Assembly: GCA_017935505.1 (NCBI GenBank)
Contig: JAGBHM010000004.1
Coordinates: 62,001 to 126,000 of the forward strand
Length of the DNA: 64,000 nt
Direction: 5' to 3'
DNA from: Bacteroidales bacterium
GTDB taxonomy: Bacteria; Bacteroidota; Bacteroidia; Bacteroidales; UBA932
The notes under the pieces were generated by a model that did not search any database, had not been told where the DNA came from, and saw only the letters and a program-made list of their open reading frames with translations. Made by a program: the position numbers and the translations under genes. Shown here piece after piece: positions 30,017 through 39,350 of this stretch (its first letter is position 1; the number at the start of each line of letters is the position of its first letter).

Positions 30017-31687
30017 ATGAACTTAAGAAAAAGCCTACTGACACTGCTGCTCGCAGGGTTTGCAGTTGTTGCCTATGCCCAGCCATATGCATACAATCCT
30101 TACGACGAAAATGAAGCTGAGAGCTGTACTTCCATTATGGTGGGTAAAAAAGCCAGCACCGACGGTTCGGTAATGACAGCCCACACATGTGATTCGAACT
30201 ACCGCACATGGCTGACAATGGAAAAACGCAAAAAATATAATGCAGGTGACACCCAGCCTATCTATTGGGGAGCACTTCACACTGAGGAGCCGCATGATCC
30301 GCGCGGACTCAAGGAGAAGGGCCGCATCCCTGCAAAAGAGGGTGAGACATACTCGTTCCTTAATGTAGCCTACCCATGCCTGAATGAGAAACAGCTCGCC
30401 ATTGGAGAGACCACAACTGTGGGCAAAAGGTCTCTAAAAGATACAAACGGCCTCTTCCTTATTGAGGAGCTGGAGAGAATTGCACTGGAGAGATGTACAA
30501 CCGCACGCGAAGCAATCAGACTGATCGGCTCATTGGCCGAAGAGTTTGGTTACGCAGATAATGGCGAATGTCTCACCATCGCAGACAAAAATGAGGTGTG
30601 GCACTTTGAAATATATGGTACCAACATGCCTAAGAAAGATGCTCCGGCAGAAAAAGGCAAAAAGAAAAAACCTTCAAAATTCGACAAACCAGGTGCTTTA
30701 TGGGTTGCACAGCGAATTCCTGACGACCATGTGGGAATCTCTGCAAACATCCCGAGAATTGGCGTTGTGGATTTCAATGATCCGGACAACTTCATGTATG
30801 CTTCAGACCTCAAGGAGAGGACAATGCACATGGGTCTTTGGGATGGCACAAGTGAATTCAAATTCTACAAGATGGTTTCTGACGAAAAACCGTTCAGCGT
30901 ACGCGAGTACTTTGTACTCAATGCATTGGCTCCGTCACTCGGCTTGAAATATGACGCAGATGAGCTTCCTTTCTCCGTAAAACCAGACAAGAAAGTCTCT
31001 CCTGAGACCATGTTCGCACTCTATCGCCAAACATACGAGGGAACAGAATTTGATCAGGTGAAAGGTCTTGAAGTTGTTGTAGACAGAAGAGTGAGACAGC
31101 ACAATGGCGAATATATAAACTTCAAAGATACTGTATGCCCTGTATCGACATTCATGCCTAACGATTTGAGAGCTCTCTTTAACAAAATCAAACCGGGCTC
31201 TGCACAAAGATTCCGCACAATTGCAGTTATCCAGTGTTCATACTCACACATTATACAATTGAGAGACTGGCTTCCTGATGAGATTGGAGGAGTTGCATAC
31301 TTTGCATTCGACAACCCTGCACAAACTCCTCGCGTCCCTATCTATTGCGGAGAGACAGAGCTTCCTAAAGGATTTGACGTGTGCGGACAGCACCGTTACA
31401 GAAAAGATGCGGCTGTCTGGTCATATAGGGAGACCAATAGAATTGCAACAATAAATTGGGACAAGACCCGTCATCTTCTTGAACCATTGGTACTTGATTA
31501 TGAAAAACTTATGATGGAAGAATGCAAAAAGGTTGAAGCAGTTGCCGCACAGATGATTAAAGAGGGTAAAAAAGATGAGGCCATAAAGATGGTCAATCAG
31601 TTCACGCAACAATTTGAGGCATCTACAAGAAGCAGCTGGGAGAATCTCAAATGCGATTTGTGGCCAATTTTTGCAAGAGGAATGTAA
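30017..31687 (+). CDS. C69-family dipeptidase, secreted
   Basis: A 556-residue protein with a signal peptide (to about residue 22, VVAYAQ) followed by ESCTSIMVGKKASTDGS; C37 is the expected N-terminal nucleophile after maturation of this Ntn-hydrolase family (PepD/U34). It hydrolyses dipeptides, probably in the periplasm, and could provide amino acids to the fermentation pathways. The region about residues 213-222 is lysine-rich (KKDAPAEKGKKKKPSK). A single-gene unit, with a promoter before and a terminator after. Confidence 0.9.
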   Translation: MNLRKSLLTLLLAGFAVVAYAQPYAYNPYDENEAESCTSIMVGKKASTDGSVMTAHTCDSNYRTWLTMEKRKKYNAGDTQPIYWGALHTEEPHDPRGLKEKGRIPAKEGETYSFLNVAYPCLNEKQLAIGETTTVGKRSLKDTNGLFLIEELERIALERCTTAREAIRLIGSLAEEFGYADNGECLTIADKNEVWHFEIYGTNMPKKDAPAEKGKKKKPSKFDKPGALWVAQRIPDDHVGISANIPRIGVVDFNDPDNFMYASDLKERTMHMGLWDGTSEFKFYKMVSDEKPFSVREYFVLNALAPSLGLKYDADELPFSVKPDKKVSPETMFALYRQTYEGTEFDQVKGLEVVVDRRVRQHNGEYINFKDTVCPVSTFMPNDLRALFNKIKPGSAQRFRTIAVIQCSYSHIIQLRDWLPDEIGGVAYFAFDNPAQTPRVPIYCGETELPKGFDVCGQHRYRKDAAVWSYRETNRIATINWDKTRHLLEPLVLDYEKLMMEECKKVEAVAAQMIKEGKKDEAIKMVNQFTQQFEASTRSSWENLKCDLWPIFARGM

Positions 31688-31715
31688 CCTGAACCATCTG
31701 GTAAAAATTAATTGG

Positions 31716-31741
31716 ACGACAGCAAAAAGCTGTCGTTTTTT
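31716..31741 (+). terminator. Terminator after the C69 dipeptidase
   Basis: ACGACAGC (31716-31723), five-A loop, GCTGTCGT (31729-31736), then a run of six T. A textbook Rho-independent terminator. Confidence 0.9.
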
Positions 31742-31752
31742 ATATCATTTTA

Positions 31753-31783
31753 TTGCAGCAACCCTCTTTTTTTATTAATTTTG
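31753..31783 (+). promoter_or_regulatory. Promoter of carAB
   Basis: A -33 TTG (31753-31755) and a -7 TAATTTTG (31776-31783) with 20 bases between, the spacing expected for the Bacteroidetes housekeeping sigma factor. The carA ATG is 31 bases downstream. Confidence 0.65.
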
Positions 31784-31814
31784 CTCAATTTTGTAAACTT
31801 CATACTTCATAAAG

Positions 31815-32873
31815 ATGCAATCAATAAAAAAAGCTAAGTTAATTTTGGAGAATGGCCTTGAGTTTGAGGGCTATTCGTTCGGCTATAACCAGCCGGCATG
31901 CGGAGAAGTAGTATTCAGTACCGCAATGGTTGGATATCCTGAAAGTTTAACTGATCCGTCTTATTCAGGACAGATGTTATGTGTCACCTATCCGATTGTC
32001 GGTAATTATGGAGTTCCTGCAGACGAATTAAAAAATGGCATTTCAAAATATTTTGAGTCAGATAAAATTCACGTAAAAGCGTTGATTATATCTGACTATT
32101 CTTTTAATTATAGCCACTGGAATGCATCAAAAAGTCTTGACCAATGGCTGAAAGAAGAGAAGATTCCCGGAATTTTCGGCATTGACACTCGTGAACTTAC
32201 AAAAGTGTTGAGAGACAATGGAGCTATGATGGGAAAAATAGAGATTGAGGGTTGTGATAATGAAATTTCATGCTCAAATCCTAATTTGGTAAATCAGGTA
32301 GACATAGTAAGTTGTAAAGAGATTGTAAAATATAACCAAGGTTGTGGAAAGAAGGTGGTATTGTTGGATTGTGGCGTTAAAAACAGCATTCTCAGAACTT
32401 TAGCACAAAAAGATGTTGAAGTGATCAGAGTTCCTTGGAATTATAATTTCAACGAATTGGAGTATGATGGCCTAATTATATCAAATGGTCCGGGCAATCC
32501 TGAATATTGCAATGATGCAGTAGAAAACATAAAAGTTGCAATGGAGAGGAACAAACCGATTTTTGGAATTTGCATGGGCAACCAGCTTTTGGGCAAAGCT
32601 GCAGGAGCTGGAACCATAAAGCTGAAATCAGGCCATAGAACACATAACCAGCCTGTTATAAAAGTTGGAACTACCACTTGTTATATCACTACACAAAATC
32701 ATGGTTATGCTATTGATGCATCAACCCTCAATGCAGAATGGGAACCGTTGTACGAAAATTTGAATGATGGCAGCAATGAGGGAATCAGACACAAAACCAA
32801 GCCTTTCTTTGCTATTCAGTTCCAGCCAGACGGTGTAGAGTTTTTATTTGATGAGTTTATTAAAATGTTGTAA
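31815..32873 (+). CDS. carA: Carbamoyl phosphate synthase small subunit, with altered glutaminase site
   Basis: A 352-residue class I glutamine amidotransferase subunit that normally feeds ammonia from glutamine to CarB for arginine and pyrimidine synthesis. The N-terminal domain and the nucleophile elbow FGICMGNQLLG (C253) are present. The segment that should carry the catalytic His and Glu (FHPE then SGP, as in E. coli H353/E355) reads IQFQPDGVEF (Q337, D339): His is replaced by Gln, Glu by Asp, and several residues that usually follow are missing. The frame is otherwise intact and the protein runs straight on to the expected C-terminus, LFDEFIKML. It may have no glutaminase activity. Confidence 0.9.
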   Translation: MQSIKKAKLILENGLEFEGYSFGYNQPACGEVVFSTAMVGYPESLTDPSYSGQMLCVTYPIVGNYGVPADELKNGISKYFESDKIHVKALIISDYSFNYSHWNASKSLDQWLKEEKIPGIFGIDTRELTKVLRDNGAMMGKIEIEGCDNEISCSNPNLVNQVDIVSCKEIVKYNQGCGKKVVLLDCGVKNSILRTLAQKDVEVIRVPWNYNFNELEYDGLIISNGPGNPEYCNDAVENIKVAMERNKPIFGICMGNQLLGKAAGAGTIKLKSGHRTHNQPVIKVGTTTCYITTQNHGYAIDASTLNAEWEPLYENLNDGSNEGIRHKTKPFFAIQFQPDGVEFLFDEFIKML

Positions 32874-32879
32874 TATATA

Positions 32880-35800
32880 ATGGAGAAAATTACTAAAGTA
32901 CTTCTATTGGGTTCCGGTGCGCTTAAAATTGGTGAAGCCGGAGAGTTTGATTATTCCGGTTCTCAGGCTATCAAAGCCATGAAAGATGAGGGAATAGAGA
33001 CAATCCTTATAAATCCGAATATTGCAACAGTACAGACTTCCGAGGGTGTTGCAGATAAAATTTATTACTTGCCTGTTACCCCCTATTTTGTTGAGCAAGT
33101 TATCAAAAAAGAGAAACCTCAGGGAATATTGCTTGCTTTTGGAGGTCAGACAGCACTTAACTGCGGTGTAGAATTGTACAAGGCCGGCATTTTGGAGAAA
33201 TATAATCTGCAAGTGCTGGGTACTCCTGTACAAGCCATTATGGATACCGAAGACAGAGAGTTGTTTGTAAAGAAATTGGATGAAATTGATGTAAAAACCA
33301 TCAAGAGCCATGCTGTAGAGAATCTGGAAGATGCAAAAAAAGCGGCAGAGGAACTTGGTTATCCTGTTATCATAAGAGCTGCATATGCTCTTGGAGGCCT
33401 GGGTTCGGGCTTTTGCAACAATGAAGAGGAGTTGGTAAAACTTGCAGAAAAGTCATTTACATTCTCCCCTCAGGTTCTTGTAGAGAAATCGTTGAAAGGC
33501 TGGAAAGAGATAGAGTTTGAGGTTGTAAGGGACAAATATGACAACTGTATTACAGTTTGTAATATGGAGAACTTCGACCCTCTTGGAATACATACCGGTG
33601 AAAGTATTGTAGTTGCACCTTGCCAGACCCTTACAAATTCAGAATTGCATAAACTTAGAGAGATTGCAATCAGAATTGTAAGACATATCGGTATTGTTGG
33701 TGAGTGTAATGTACAGTATGCATTTGACACTGAGAGTGAGGATTATAGGGTAATTGAAATCAATGCCCGTCTGAGCCGTTCATCTGCATTGGCTTCTAAA
33801 GCAACCGGTTATCCACTGGCATTTGTCGCAGCAAAGATTGGTTTGGGCTATGGTCTATTTGAGCTCAAGAATTCTGCTAATGGCATTACTCCGGCATTCA
33901 TGGAGCCTTCTTGCGACTATATAGTATGTAAAATGCCTCGTTGGGACCTTTCAAAATTCCATGGTGTAAGCCGTGAGATTGGTTCTTCAATGAAGAGTGT
34001 GGGTGAAATCATGTCTATCGGACGTACTTTTGAGGAGGTTATCCAAAAAGGTATAAGGATGATCGGACAGGGAGCACACGGTTTTGTTGCAAATAAAGAG
34101 ATTGTGGTAAATGATATTGAGAAAGCCCTCAATCAGCCTACAGACAACCGTATATTTGTAATTTCCAAAGCATTCAATGCTGGTTATACTGTAGATCAGA
34201 TTCATGATCTCACAAAAATTGACAAATGGTTCCTGGACAAACTGTACAATATTATCATAACCGGTAAAGAGCTTATGGCCCTTAACAGTACCGAAGAGTT
34301 GGGTTATGATCTTCTCAAAAAGGCAAAACGTCAGGGATTCTCAGATTTCCAGATTGCAAGACTTGTACTGAAGGAGCTTACAGCCCAGGATTCCGATTTG
34401 GGAAGTGCCACCATCAGAAAATACCGAAAATCACTCAACATCCTCCCTGTTGTAAAACAGATCGACACCTTGGGAGGTGAATACCCTGCAAAAATAAATT
34501 ACCTCTATTTGTCATACAGCGGAGACAAACATGATATTGAGTTTGCAAATGACAAGAAATCTATCATTGTATTGGGTTCAGGTGCATATAGAATCGGCAG
34601 TTCTGTGGAGTTTGACTGGTGTAGCGTAAATGCACTTACCACTATCCAAAAATGCGGATGGCGCGGTGTGATGATAAACTACAATCCGGAAACAGTCTCT
34701 ACCGACTACGACATGTGCGACAGACTCTATTTTGATGAGCTCACATTTGAACGTGTAATGGATATCCATGATTTGGAGAATCCTCATGGAATGGTAGTCT
34801 CTGTAGGAGGACAGATACCTAATAACCTTGCACTCAAACTGGATGCAAGTGGTGTAAATATACTTGGCACACAAGCAAAATATATAGACAATGCAGAGGA
34901 CAGACACAAATTCTCATCTATGCTCGACACATTGGAGATCGACCAGCCAAAATGGAAAGAGCTTTCCACAATGTCTGATGTGTACGAATTTGTTGATAAA
35001 GTTGGATTCCCTGTACTTGTAAGGCCTTCTTATGTATTGTCGGGAGCAGCAATGAATGTCTGCTCAAACAAAGTTGAATTGGAGCAATTCCTTAATCTGG
35101 CTGCAAATGTTTCTAAAAAGCATCCGGTAGTTGTGAGTGAGTTCATTCAAAATGCCAAAGAGATAGAATTTGATGCTGTAGCCAATAAAGGTGAGGTTAT
35201 TGCCTATGCCATTTCTGAACATATTGAGTTTGCAGGAGTGCACTCGGGAGATGCTACCATTCAGTTCCCTCCTCAAAAATTGTATGTGGAGACAGCCCGC
35301 AGGATTAAGAAAATTGCCCGTAAGATAGCTGAGGCCCTCAATATTACAGGTCCTTTCAATATTCAGTTCCTGGCTAAAGAAAATGACATTAAAGTTATTG
35401 AATGTAACCTCAGAGCGTCAAGAAGCTTCCCATTCGTATCTAAAGTTCTAAAAATCAACCTTATAGAACTAGCAACAAAGGCAATGATAGGAGAAAAGGT
35501 AGAGGCTCCTAACAAGAGTGCTTTTGATTTGGATTATGTAGGAATTAAAGCTTCACAGTTCTCATTCTCACGTCTGCAAAAGGCAGACCCTGTCCTTGGT
35601 GTGGATATGGCCTCTACTGGAGAGGTTGGATGTCTGGGAGATGATACAAATGAAGCAATTCTGAAATCGATGCTTTCTGTAGGTTACAAGATTCCTGAGA
35701 AGAACATTCTTCTCTCAACTGGTGATGCCAAACAAAAAGCAGAGTTGCTGGGTGCAGCAAAATTGCTTGCAGATAAAGGTTATAAATTGTTTGCAACAGG

Positions 35801-36107
35801 TGGTTCCCACAGATACCTTGTAGAGAATAATATCCCTGCAACCAGAGTTTATTGGCCAAGCGAACCGGGAATGGAGCCACAGGCTATGGAGATGCTCCAA
35901 AACGGCAAGATTGATATGGTTGTGAATATACCTAAGAACCTCACTCAAGTTGAGCTTGAAAACGGTTACAGAGTTAGACGAGCATCTGTTGACTTCAACA
36001 TTCCACTCATCACAAATGCCCGCCTTGCAAGCGCATTCATCAATGCATTCTGTACAATTCCATTGGAAAAGATACAGATCAAGAGCTGGGACGAGTACAA
36101 CTCATAA
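32880..36107 (+). CDS. carB: Carbamoyl phosphate synthase large subunit
   Basis: A 1075-residue protein with two homologous ATP-grasp halves (first: GSGALKIGEAGEFDYSG and GGQTALNCG; second from about residue 560: GSGAYRIGSSVEFDW and GGQIPNNLA) and a C-terminal MGS-like regulatory domain (about 940-1075, FATGGSHRYLVENN). It condenses bicarbonate, ammonia and two ATP to carbamoyl phosphate. It starts 6 bases after carA and is followed by a strong terminator. Nothing is visibly missing in this subunit. Confidence 0.95.
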   Translation: MEKITKVLLLGSGALKIGEAGEFDYSGSQAIKAMKDEGIETILINPNIATVQTSEGVADKIYYLPVTPYFVEQVIKKEKPQGILLAFGGQTALNCGVELYKAGILEKYNLQVLGTPVQAIMDTEDRELFVKKLDEIDVKTIKSHAVENLEDAKKAAEELGYPVIIRAAYALGGLGSGFCNNEEELVKLAEKSFTFSPQVLVEKSLKGWKEIEFEVVRDKYDNCITVCNMENFDPLGIHTGESIVVAPCQTLTNSELHKLREIAIRIVRHIGIVGECNVQYAFDTESEDYRVIEINARLSRSSALASKATGYPLAFVAAKIGLGYGLFELKNSANGITPAFMEPSCDYIVCKMPRWDLSKFHGVSREIGSSMKSVGEIMSIGRTFEEVIQKGIRMIGQGAHGFVANKEIVVNDIEKALNQPTDNRIFVISKAFNAGYTVDQIHDLTKIDKWFLDKLYNIIITGKELMALNSTEELGYDLLKKAKRQGFSDFQIARLVLKELTAQDSDLGSATIRKYRKSLNILPVVKQIDTLGGEYPAKINYLYLSYSGDKHDIEFANDKKSIIVLGSGAYRIGSSVEFDWCSVNALTTIQKCGWRGVMINYNPETVSTDYDMCDRLYFDELTFERVMDIHDLENPHGMVVSVGGQIPNNLALKLDASGVNILGTQAKYIDNAEDRHKFSSMLDTLEIDQPKWKELSTMSDVYEFVDKVGFPVLVRPSYVLSGAAMNVCSNKVELEQFLNLAANVSKKHPVVVSEFIQNAKEIEFDAVANKGEVIAYAISEHIEFAGVHSGDATIQFPPQKLYVETARRIKKIARKIAEALNITGPFNIQFLAKENDIKVIECNLRASRSFPFVSKVLKINLIELATKAMIGEKVEAPNKSAFDLDYVGIKASQFSFSRLQKADPVLGVDMASTGEVGCLGDDTNEAILKSMLSVGYKIPEKNILLSTGDAKQKAELLGAAKLLADKGYKLFATGGSHRYLVENNIPATRVYWPSEPGMEPQAMEMLQNGKIDMVVNIPKNLTQVELENGYRVRRASVDFNIPLITNARLASAFINAFCTIPLEKIQIKSWDEYNS

Positions 36108-36125
36108 AACAGTCATACACAATAG

Positions 36126-36172
36126 AGAGACCGGATCAGAATCACATTGATGAGATCCGGTCTCTTTTTTTA
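36126..36172 (+). terminator. Terminator after carAB
   Basis: AGAGACCGGATC (36126-36137) pairs perfectly with GATCCGGTCTCT (36154-36165), loop of 16 bases, then a T run. Confidence 0.9.
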
Positions 36173-36234
36173 TAAGAAAAAGTTAAGATTATATATCAAT
36201 ATATTGGAAGCACTCTCCTTTGAAGTAAAATGGC

Positions 36235-36242
36235 TATATTTG
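36235..36242 (+). promoter_or_regulatory. Bacteroidetes -7 element for the Ca/Na antiporter
   Basis: TATATTTG, 35 bases ahead of the ATG. No convincing -33 partner. Confidence 0.45.
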
Positions 36243-36277
36243 CACAATCAAGGACAAAACATTCTAAATAGAAAAAA

Positions 36278-37279
36278 ATGATAGATATACTTATACTAAT
36301 TGCAGGCCTTATTCTTATATTGCTTGGAGCAAATTATCTTGTAGACGGTGCAAGTGCCATCGCCAAGAGGTTTGGCATATCCGATTTTATAATAGGAATG
36401 ACCATTGTTGGAATAGGCACATCCACTCCGGAGATGGTAGTAAGTTTTCTCTCTGCAGCTCAAGGAAACGCAGATATTGCAGTTGGCAATGTTGTCGGGT
36501 CTAATCTCTTCAACACCCTGATGATTCTTGGTGTCACAGCGCTCATATTGCCACTTCCACTCACAAGCAATAATATAAAAAAGGATATTCCGTTTGCATT
36601 GCTGGCAGCATTAACACTGGCCTTTGCCGGCAGTGACATTCTATTTGATGGAGCTGCTTCCAATATTGTAAGCCGCACCGACGGTCTTATGCTGCTCAGC
36701 CTGTTTGCCGTATTTATGGCATATACAATTTACTCTTCCCAGAGCGCCGGAGCAGAACCGCTGCAAGCAGAAACCACTTCCCAGAATGGTGCAGCAGAGA
36801 CCCCTGCCAAACCAAAACCAATCTGGCTCTCACTCATAATGGTTGTGGGCGGACTTGCAGGACTTATATATGGAGGTGACCTTTTCGTCGCTTCAGCAAG
36901 CTCCCTTGCCAAAATACTTGGTGTTTCAGATGCTGTAATTGCCGTTACAATCATGGCTGGAGGAACTTCACTGCCAGAACTGGCTTCATGTGTTGTTGCA
37001 GCATTAAAAAAGAACACCGACCTGGCATTGGGTAATGTAATAGGCTCAAATGTCTCAAACATATTCCTGATACTTGGAGGAAGTGCCATTATTCATCCGC
37101 TCGGAATGAACGATATCGGACAGATGGATCTGGGATTCCTTATTCTCTCGTCAATATTACTCTTCATCACTGCATTCACCTTCAAGAAACGCTCCCTCGA
37201 CAGAGTTGAAGGTCTCCTCTTTATACTTATATATATAGGGTATGTGATACTTACAATAAAGAACGGCGCCATTGCTTAG
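36278..37279 (+). CDS. Calcium/sodium antiporter (CaCA/YrbG family)
   Basis: A 333-residue protein with about ten membrane helices and the two inverted alpha-repeats of cation/Ca exchangers: first IVGIGTSTPEMVVS...GNVVGSNLFNTLMILG, second MAGGTSLPELASC...LGNVIGSNVSNIFLILG. The acidic residues of TSTPE and TSLPE bind cations. A central cytoplasmic loop (about 152-180) is rich in Pro/Ala/Glu. The stop codon lies inside a terminator hairpin. Confidence 0.92.
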   Translation: MIDILILIAGLILILLGANYLVDGASAIAKRFGISDFIIGMTIVGIGTSTPEMVVSFLSAAQGNADIAVGNVVGSNLFNTLMILGVTALILPLPLTSNNIKKDIPFALLAALTLAFAGSDILFDGAASNIVSRTDGLMLLSLFAVFMAYTIYSSQSAGAEPLQAETTSQNGAAETPAKPKPIWLSLIMVVGGLAGLIYGGDLFVASASSLAKILGVSDAVIAVTIMAGGTSLPELASCVVAALKKNTDLALGNVIGSNVSNIFLILGGSAIIHPLGMNDIGQMDLGFLILSSILLFITAFTFKKRSLDRVEGLLFILIYIGYVILTIKNGAIA

Positions 37280-37295
37280 CAATGCGCCGTTTTTC
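37262..37295 (+). terminator. Terminator hairpin containing the antiporter stop codon
   Basis: AACGGCGC (37262-37269) pairs with GCGCCGTT (37284-37291), and ATTGC with GCAAT inside it, with one bulged C and a three-base loop TTA, followed by T. The TAG stop (37277-37279) sits in the loop and inner arm. It also separates the convergent rmuC gene. Confidence 0.85.
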
Positions 37296-37322
37296 TTTAT
37301 CTGCAAGTTGCATGAGAAGAAT

Positions 37323-38765
37323 CTAGAGCTCCATATCAAGCAGATTTCTGCTCTCCCCCGCTTCAAGGCTCTCCACAGAACGCAATTTCCTCTGTATAGC
37401 CCTTGTCCTTACACCTACAAGCGAATCCATATCGTTAAGACCTCCCTGAATCTTATCTTTGGCCTTTTCAAGGATACCACCAAATTTTTCAAACTCACTC
37501 TTCACAGCACCCAAAGTCTCCCACACCTCACTGCTGCGTTTCTGTATGGCAAGAGTCTTGAAACCTATCTGCAAACTGTTAAGAATTGCTGCAAGAGTTG
37601 TAGGACCGGTAACAATTATATTGTAGTTGCGCTGCAGATATTCCAGCAGATCTGCCCTACGCACAACTTCTGCATATATACCTTCAAAAGGAAGGAACAT
37701 AATTGCAAAATTGGTAGTGTATGGTGTGTCTATGTATTTTGATGAGATATCCTTTGCATTCAATTTAATTGCCGCCTCCAGCTCTTTCTGGGCAGTTTCA
37801 ATTGCAGGCAGATCGCCAGAATCGTAGGCCTCTTGCAATTTTTCATATACATCCTTAGGAAATTTTGCATCTATCGGAAGCCAGATGTTTGGAATATCAT
37901 CACTACTGCCGGGGAGTTTCACTGCAAACTCAACAACATCCCTACTACCCTTCTTGGTGGCCACATTGGCTGAATATTGGTCTGGAGCGAGTATATTTTC
38001 GAGTAACATCTGCAGCTGTATCTCACCCAAACCGCCGCGCATCTTCACATTGCCGAGCACTTTTTTCAGGCCTCCCACATCCTGGGCCAGAGTCTTCATC
38101 TCGCCCAATCCCTGCTGCACCTCATTGAGCTGCTTGCCAACTGTTTCAAAGCTCTTTCCAAGTCTGTCGGCCAGAGTCTTGTCGAGTTTCTCCTCCACTG
38201 TAACCCTTATATGCTCCAACCTCTCATCGGTCTTCTTGATCAGTTCATTCTGAGTTTTGTCGAGTCTTTCCAAGCTCTCCTTCTGAGTTTTATCGAGACG
38301 CTCTAGGCTCTCCCTTAACCCTTTATCGAACAACTCCATACTCTCCTTCTGAGTTTTATCCAGCACTGCAAAGGCCTCCTTCTGGCTCTTCTCCACCTGC
38401 TGCAGCCTCTCACTCTGCATCTGCTCCATCTTGGCAACCCTCTCCGAAAGGAGATCACTCATAAGTCTGGAACTCTTCTCAAGCCCCTCTCTATTTGAAG
38501 CAAACTGCTTCATAAGTTCCTCACGCATAGAAGATTGAGTCTTGTAAAACTCCTCTCTCAGCTCCTTCTGTGCCACTGCATACCCATCTCTCAGTTCCTT
38601 CTGGAACCCGACAGAGTTCTCATTGCTCTCCTTTACAAAAGAGTTGAACTTCTCCTCCAGACCTGCATTGCGTCCCCTCAATGCAGAGAGCACCTGCAAC
38701 AGGAGCACAACCGCCACAACTGAAACAACAGCCAGAGCTATTACTGCAACCAATAATCCATCCAT
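37323..38765 (-). CDS. rmuC: DNA recombination protein RmuC
   Basis: The ATG at 38765 (480 residues, MDGLLVAVIALAVV...) is preferred over one at 38804, because a -7 element lies between them. An N-terminal membrane anchor (residues 1-27) is followed by a long coiled coil (about 30-215) with repeated LDKTQKESLERLDKTQ units, then the RmuC nuclease-like domain (GGLGEIQLQMLLENIL, LPIDAKFPKDVYEKLQ). RmuC proteins limit inversions at short inverted repeats. The coiled coil contains four near-identical repeats. Confidence 0.92.
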   Translation of the reverse strand: MDGLLVAVIALAVVSVVAVVLLLQVLSALRGRNAGLEEKFNSFVKESNENSVGFQKELRDGYAVAQKELREEFYKTQSSMREELMKQFASNREGLEKSSRLMSDLLSERVAKMEQMQSERLQQVEKSQKEAFAVLDKTQKESMELFDKGLRESLERLDKTQKESLERLDKTQNELIKKTDERLEHIRVTVEEKLDKTLADRLGKSFETVGKQLNEVQQGLGEMKTLAQDVGGLKKVLGNVKMRGGLGEIQLQMLLENILAPDQYSANVATKKGSRDVVEFAVKLPGSSDDIPNIWLPIDAKFPKDVYEKLQEAYDSGDLPAIETAQKELEAAIKLNAKDISSKYIDTPYTTNFAIMFLPFEGIYAEVVRRADLLEYLQRNYNIIVTGPTTLAAILNSLQIGFKTLAIQKRSSEVWETLGAVKSEFEKFGGILEKAKDKIQGGLNDMDSLVGVRTRAIQRKLRSVESLEAGESRNLLDMEL

Positions 38766-38782
38766 AATGATATCTTTTTGAA

Positions 38783-38790
38783 CAAAGATA
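38783..38790 (-). promoter_or_regulatory. Bacteroidetes -7 element for rmuC
   Basis: TATCTTTG on the minus strand, 17 bases upstream of ATG 38765. It places the transcription start downstream of the alternative start at 38804. Confidence 0.55.
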
Positions 38791-38842
38791 CACAATAAGA
38801 GCAAAATTTGTCGGTTTTTATTTTTTATTGTAGAATAATGAC

Positions 38843-38850
38843 TACTTTTG
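38843..38850 (+). promoter_or_regulatory. Bacteroidetes -7 element for the marR-hdr operon
   Basis: TACTTTTG fits TAnnTTTG, 29 bases before the marR ATG and divergent from the rmuC promoter. The -33 region is weak. Confidence 0.5.
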
Positions 38851-38879
38851 CAAATTAGTAAAAGGTTATACTATATAAT

Positions 38880-39350
38880 ATGATACTTAACAAACAGGTC
38901 GGTGTGTTCCTAAATCTGGTGCACAACCGCTTCAAGCAGTACATTACAGCATTTTTTCAAGAAGAGGGATACAACCTCACGCCAGAACAGTTCCTTGTAA
39001 TGGATGCAATCTGGGATGAAGGAAAAATGTCACAACAGAAAATTGCCGATACAATCTTTAAAGACAAGAACTCTGTTGTAAAACTGCTCGACGGCCTTGA
39101 AAAAAAGAACCTTGTGAGAAGGGTTGCAAATAAAGATGACCGCCGCCAGAACCTGATTGAAATAACCCCGCATGCAAAAGAGATACAGCAGAATGTTACA
39201 GACATTGCCATGAATGCTGTAGACCTTATAATAAAGGATATTCCTAAACAAGATCTGCATATCTTCATAAAAGTGCTTACCAAAATGGCCGAGAATATGA
39301 ATGAAAATACAGATTTACAACAACTTGCAAATAATAAAAAGAATTTATAA
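38880..39350 (+). CDS. MarR-family transcriptional regulator
   Basis: A 156-residue winged-helix protein: the recognition region KMSQQKIADTIFKDKNSVVKLLDGLEKK and the wing DKDDRRQNLIEIT-like segment (NKDDRRQNLIEITPHAKE) are intact. It is the first gene of the redox cluster and its stop overlaps the next start by one base (TAATG), so it is likely a local, self-regulating repressor of the Hdr-like genes, responding to an unknown ligand. Confidence 0.88.
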   Translation: MILNKQVGVFLNLVHNRFKQYITAFFQEEGYNLTPEQFLVMDAIWDEGKMSQQKIADTIFKDKNSVVKLLDGLEKKNLVRRVANKDDRRQNLIEITPHAKEIQQNVTDIAMNAVDLIIKDIPKQDLHIFIKVLTKMAENMNENTDLQQLANNKKNL

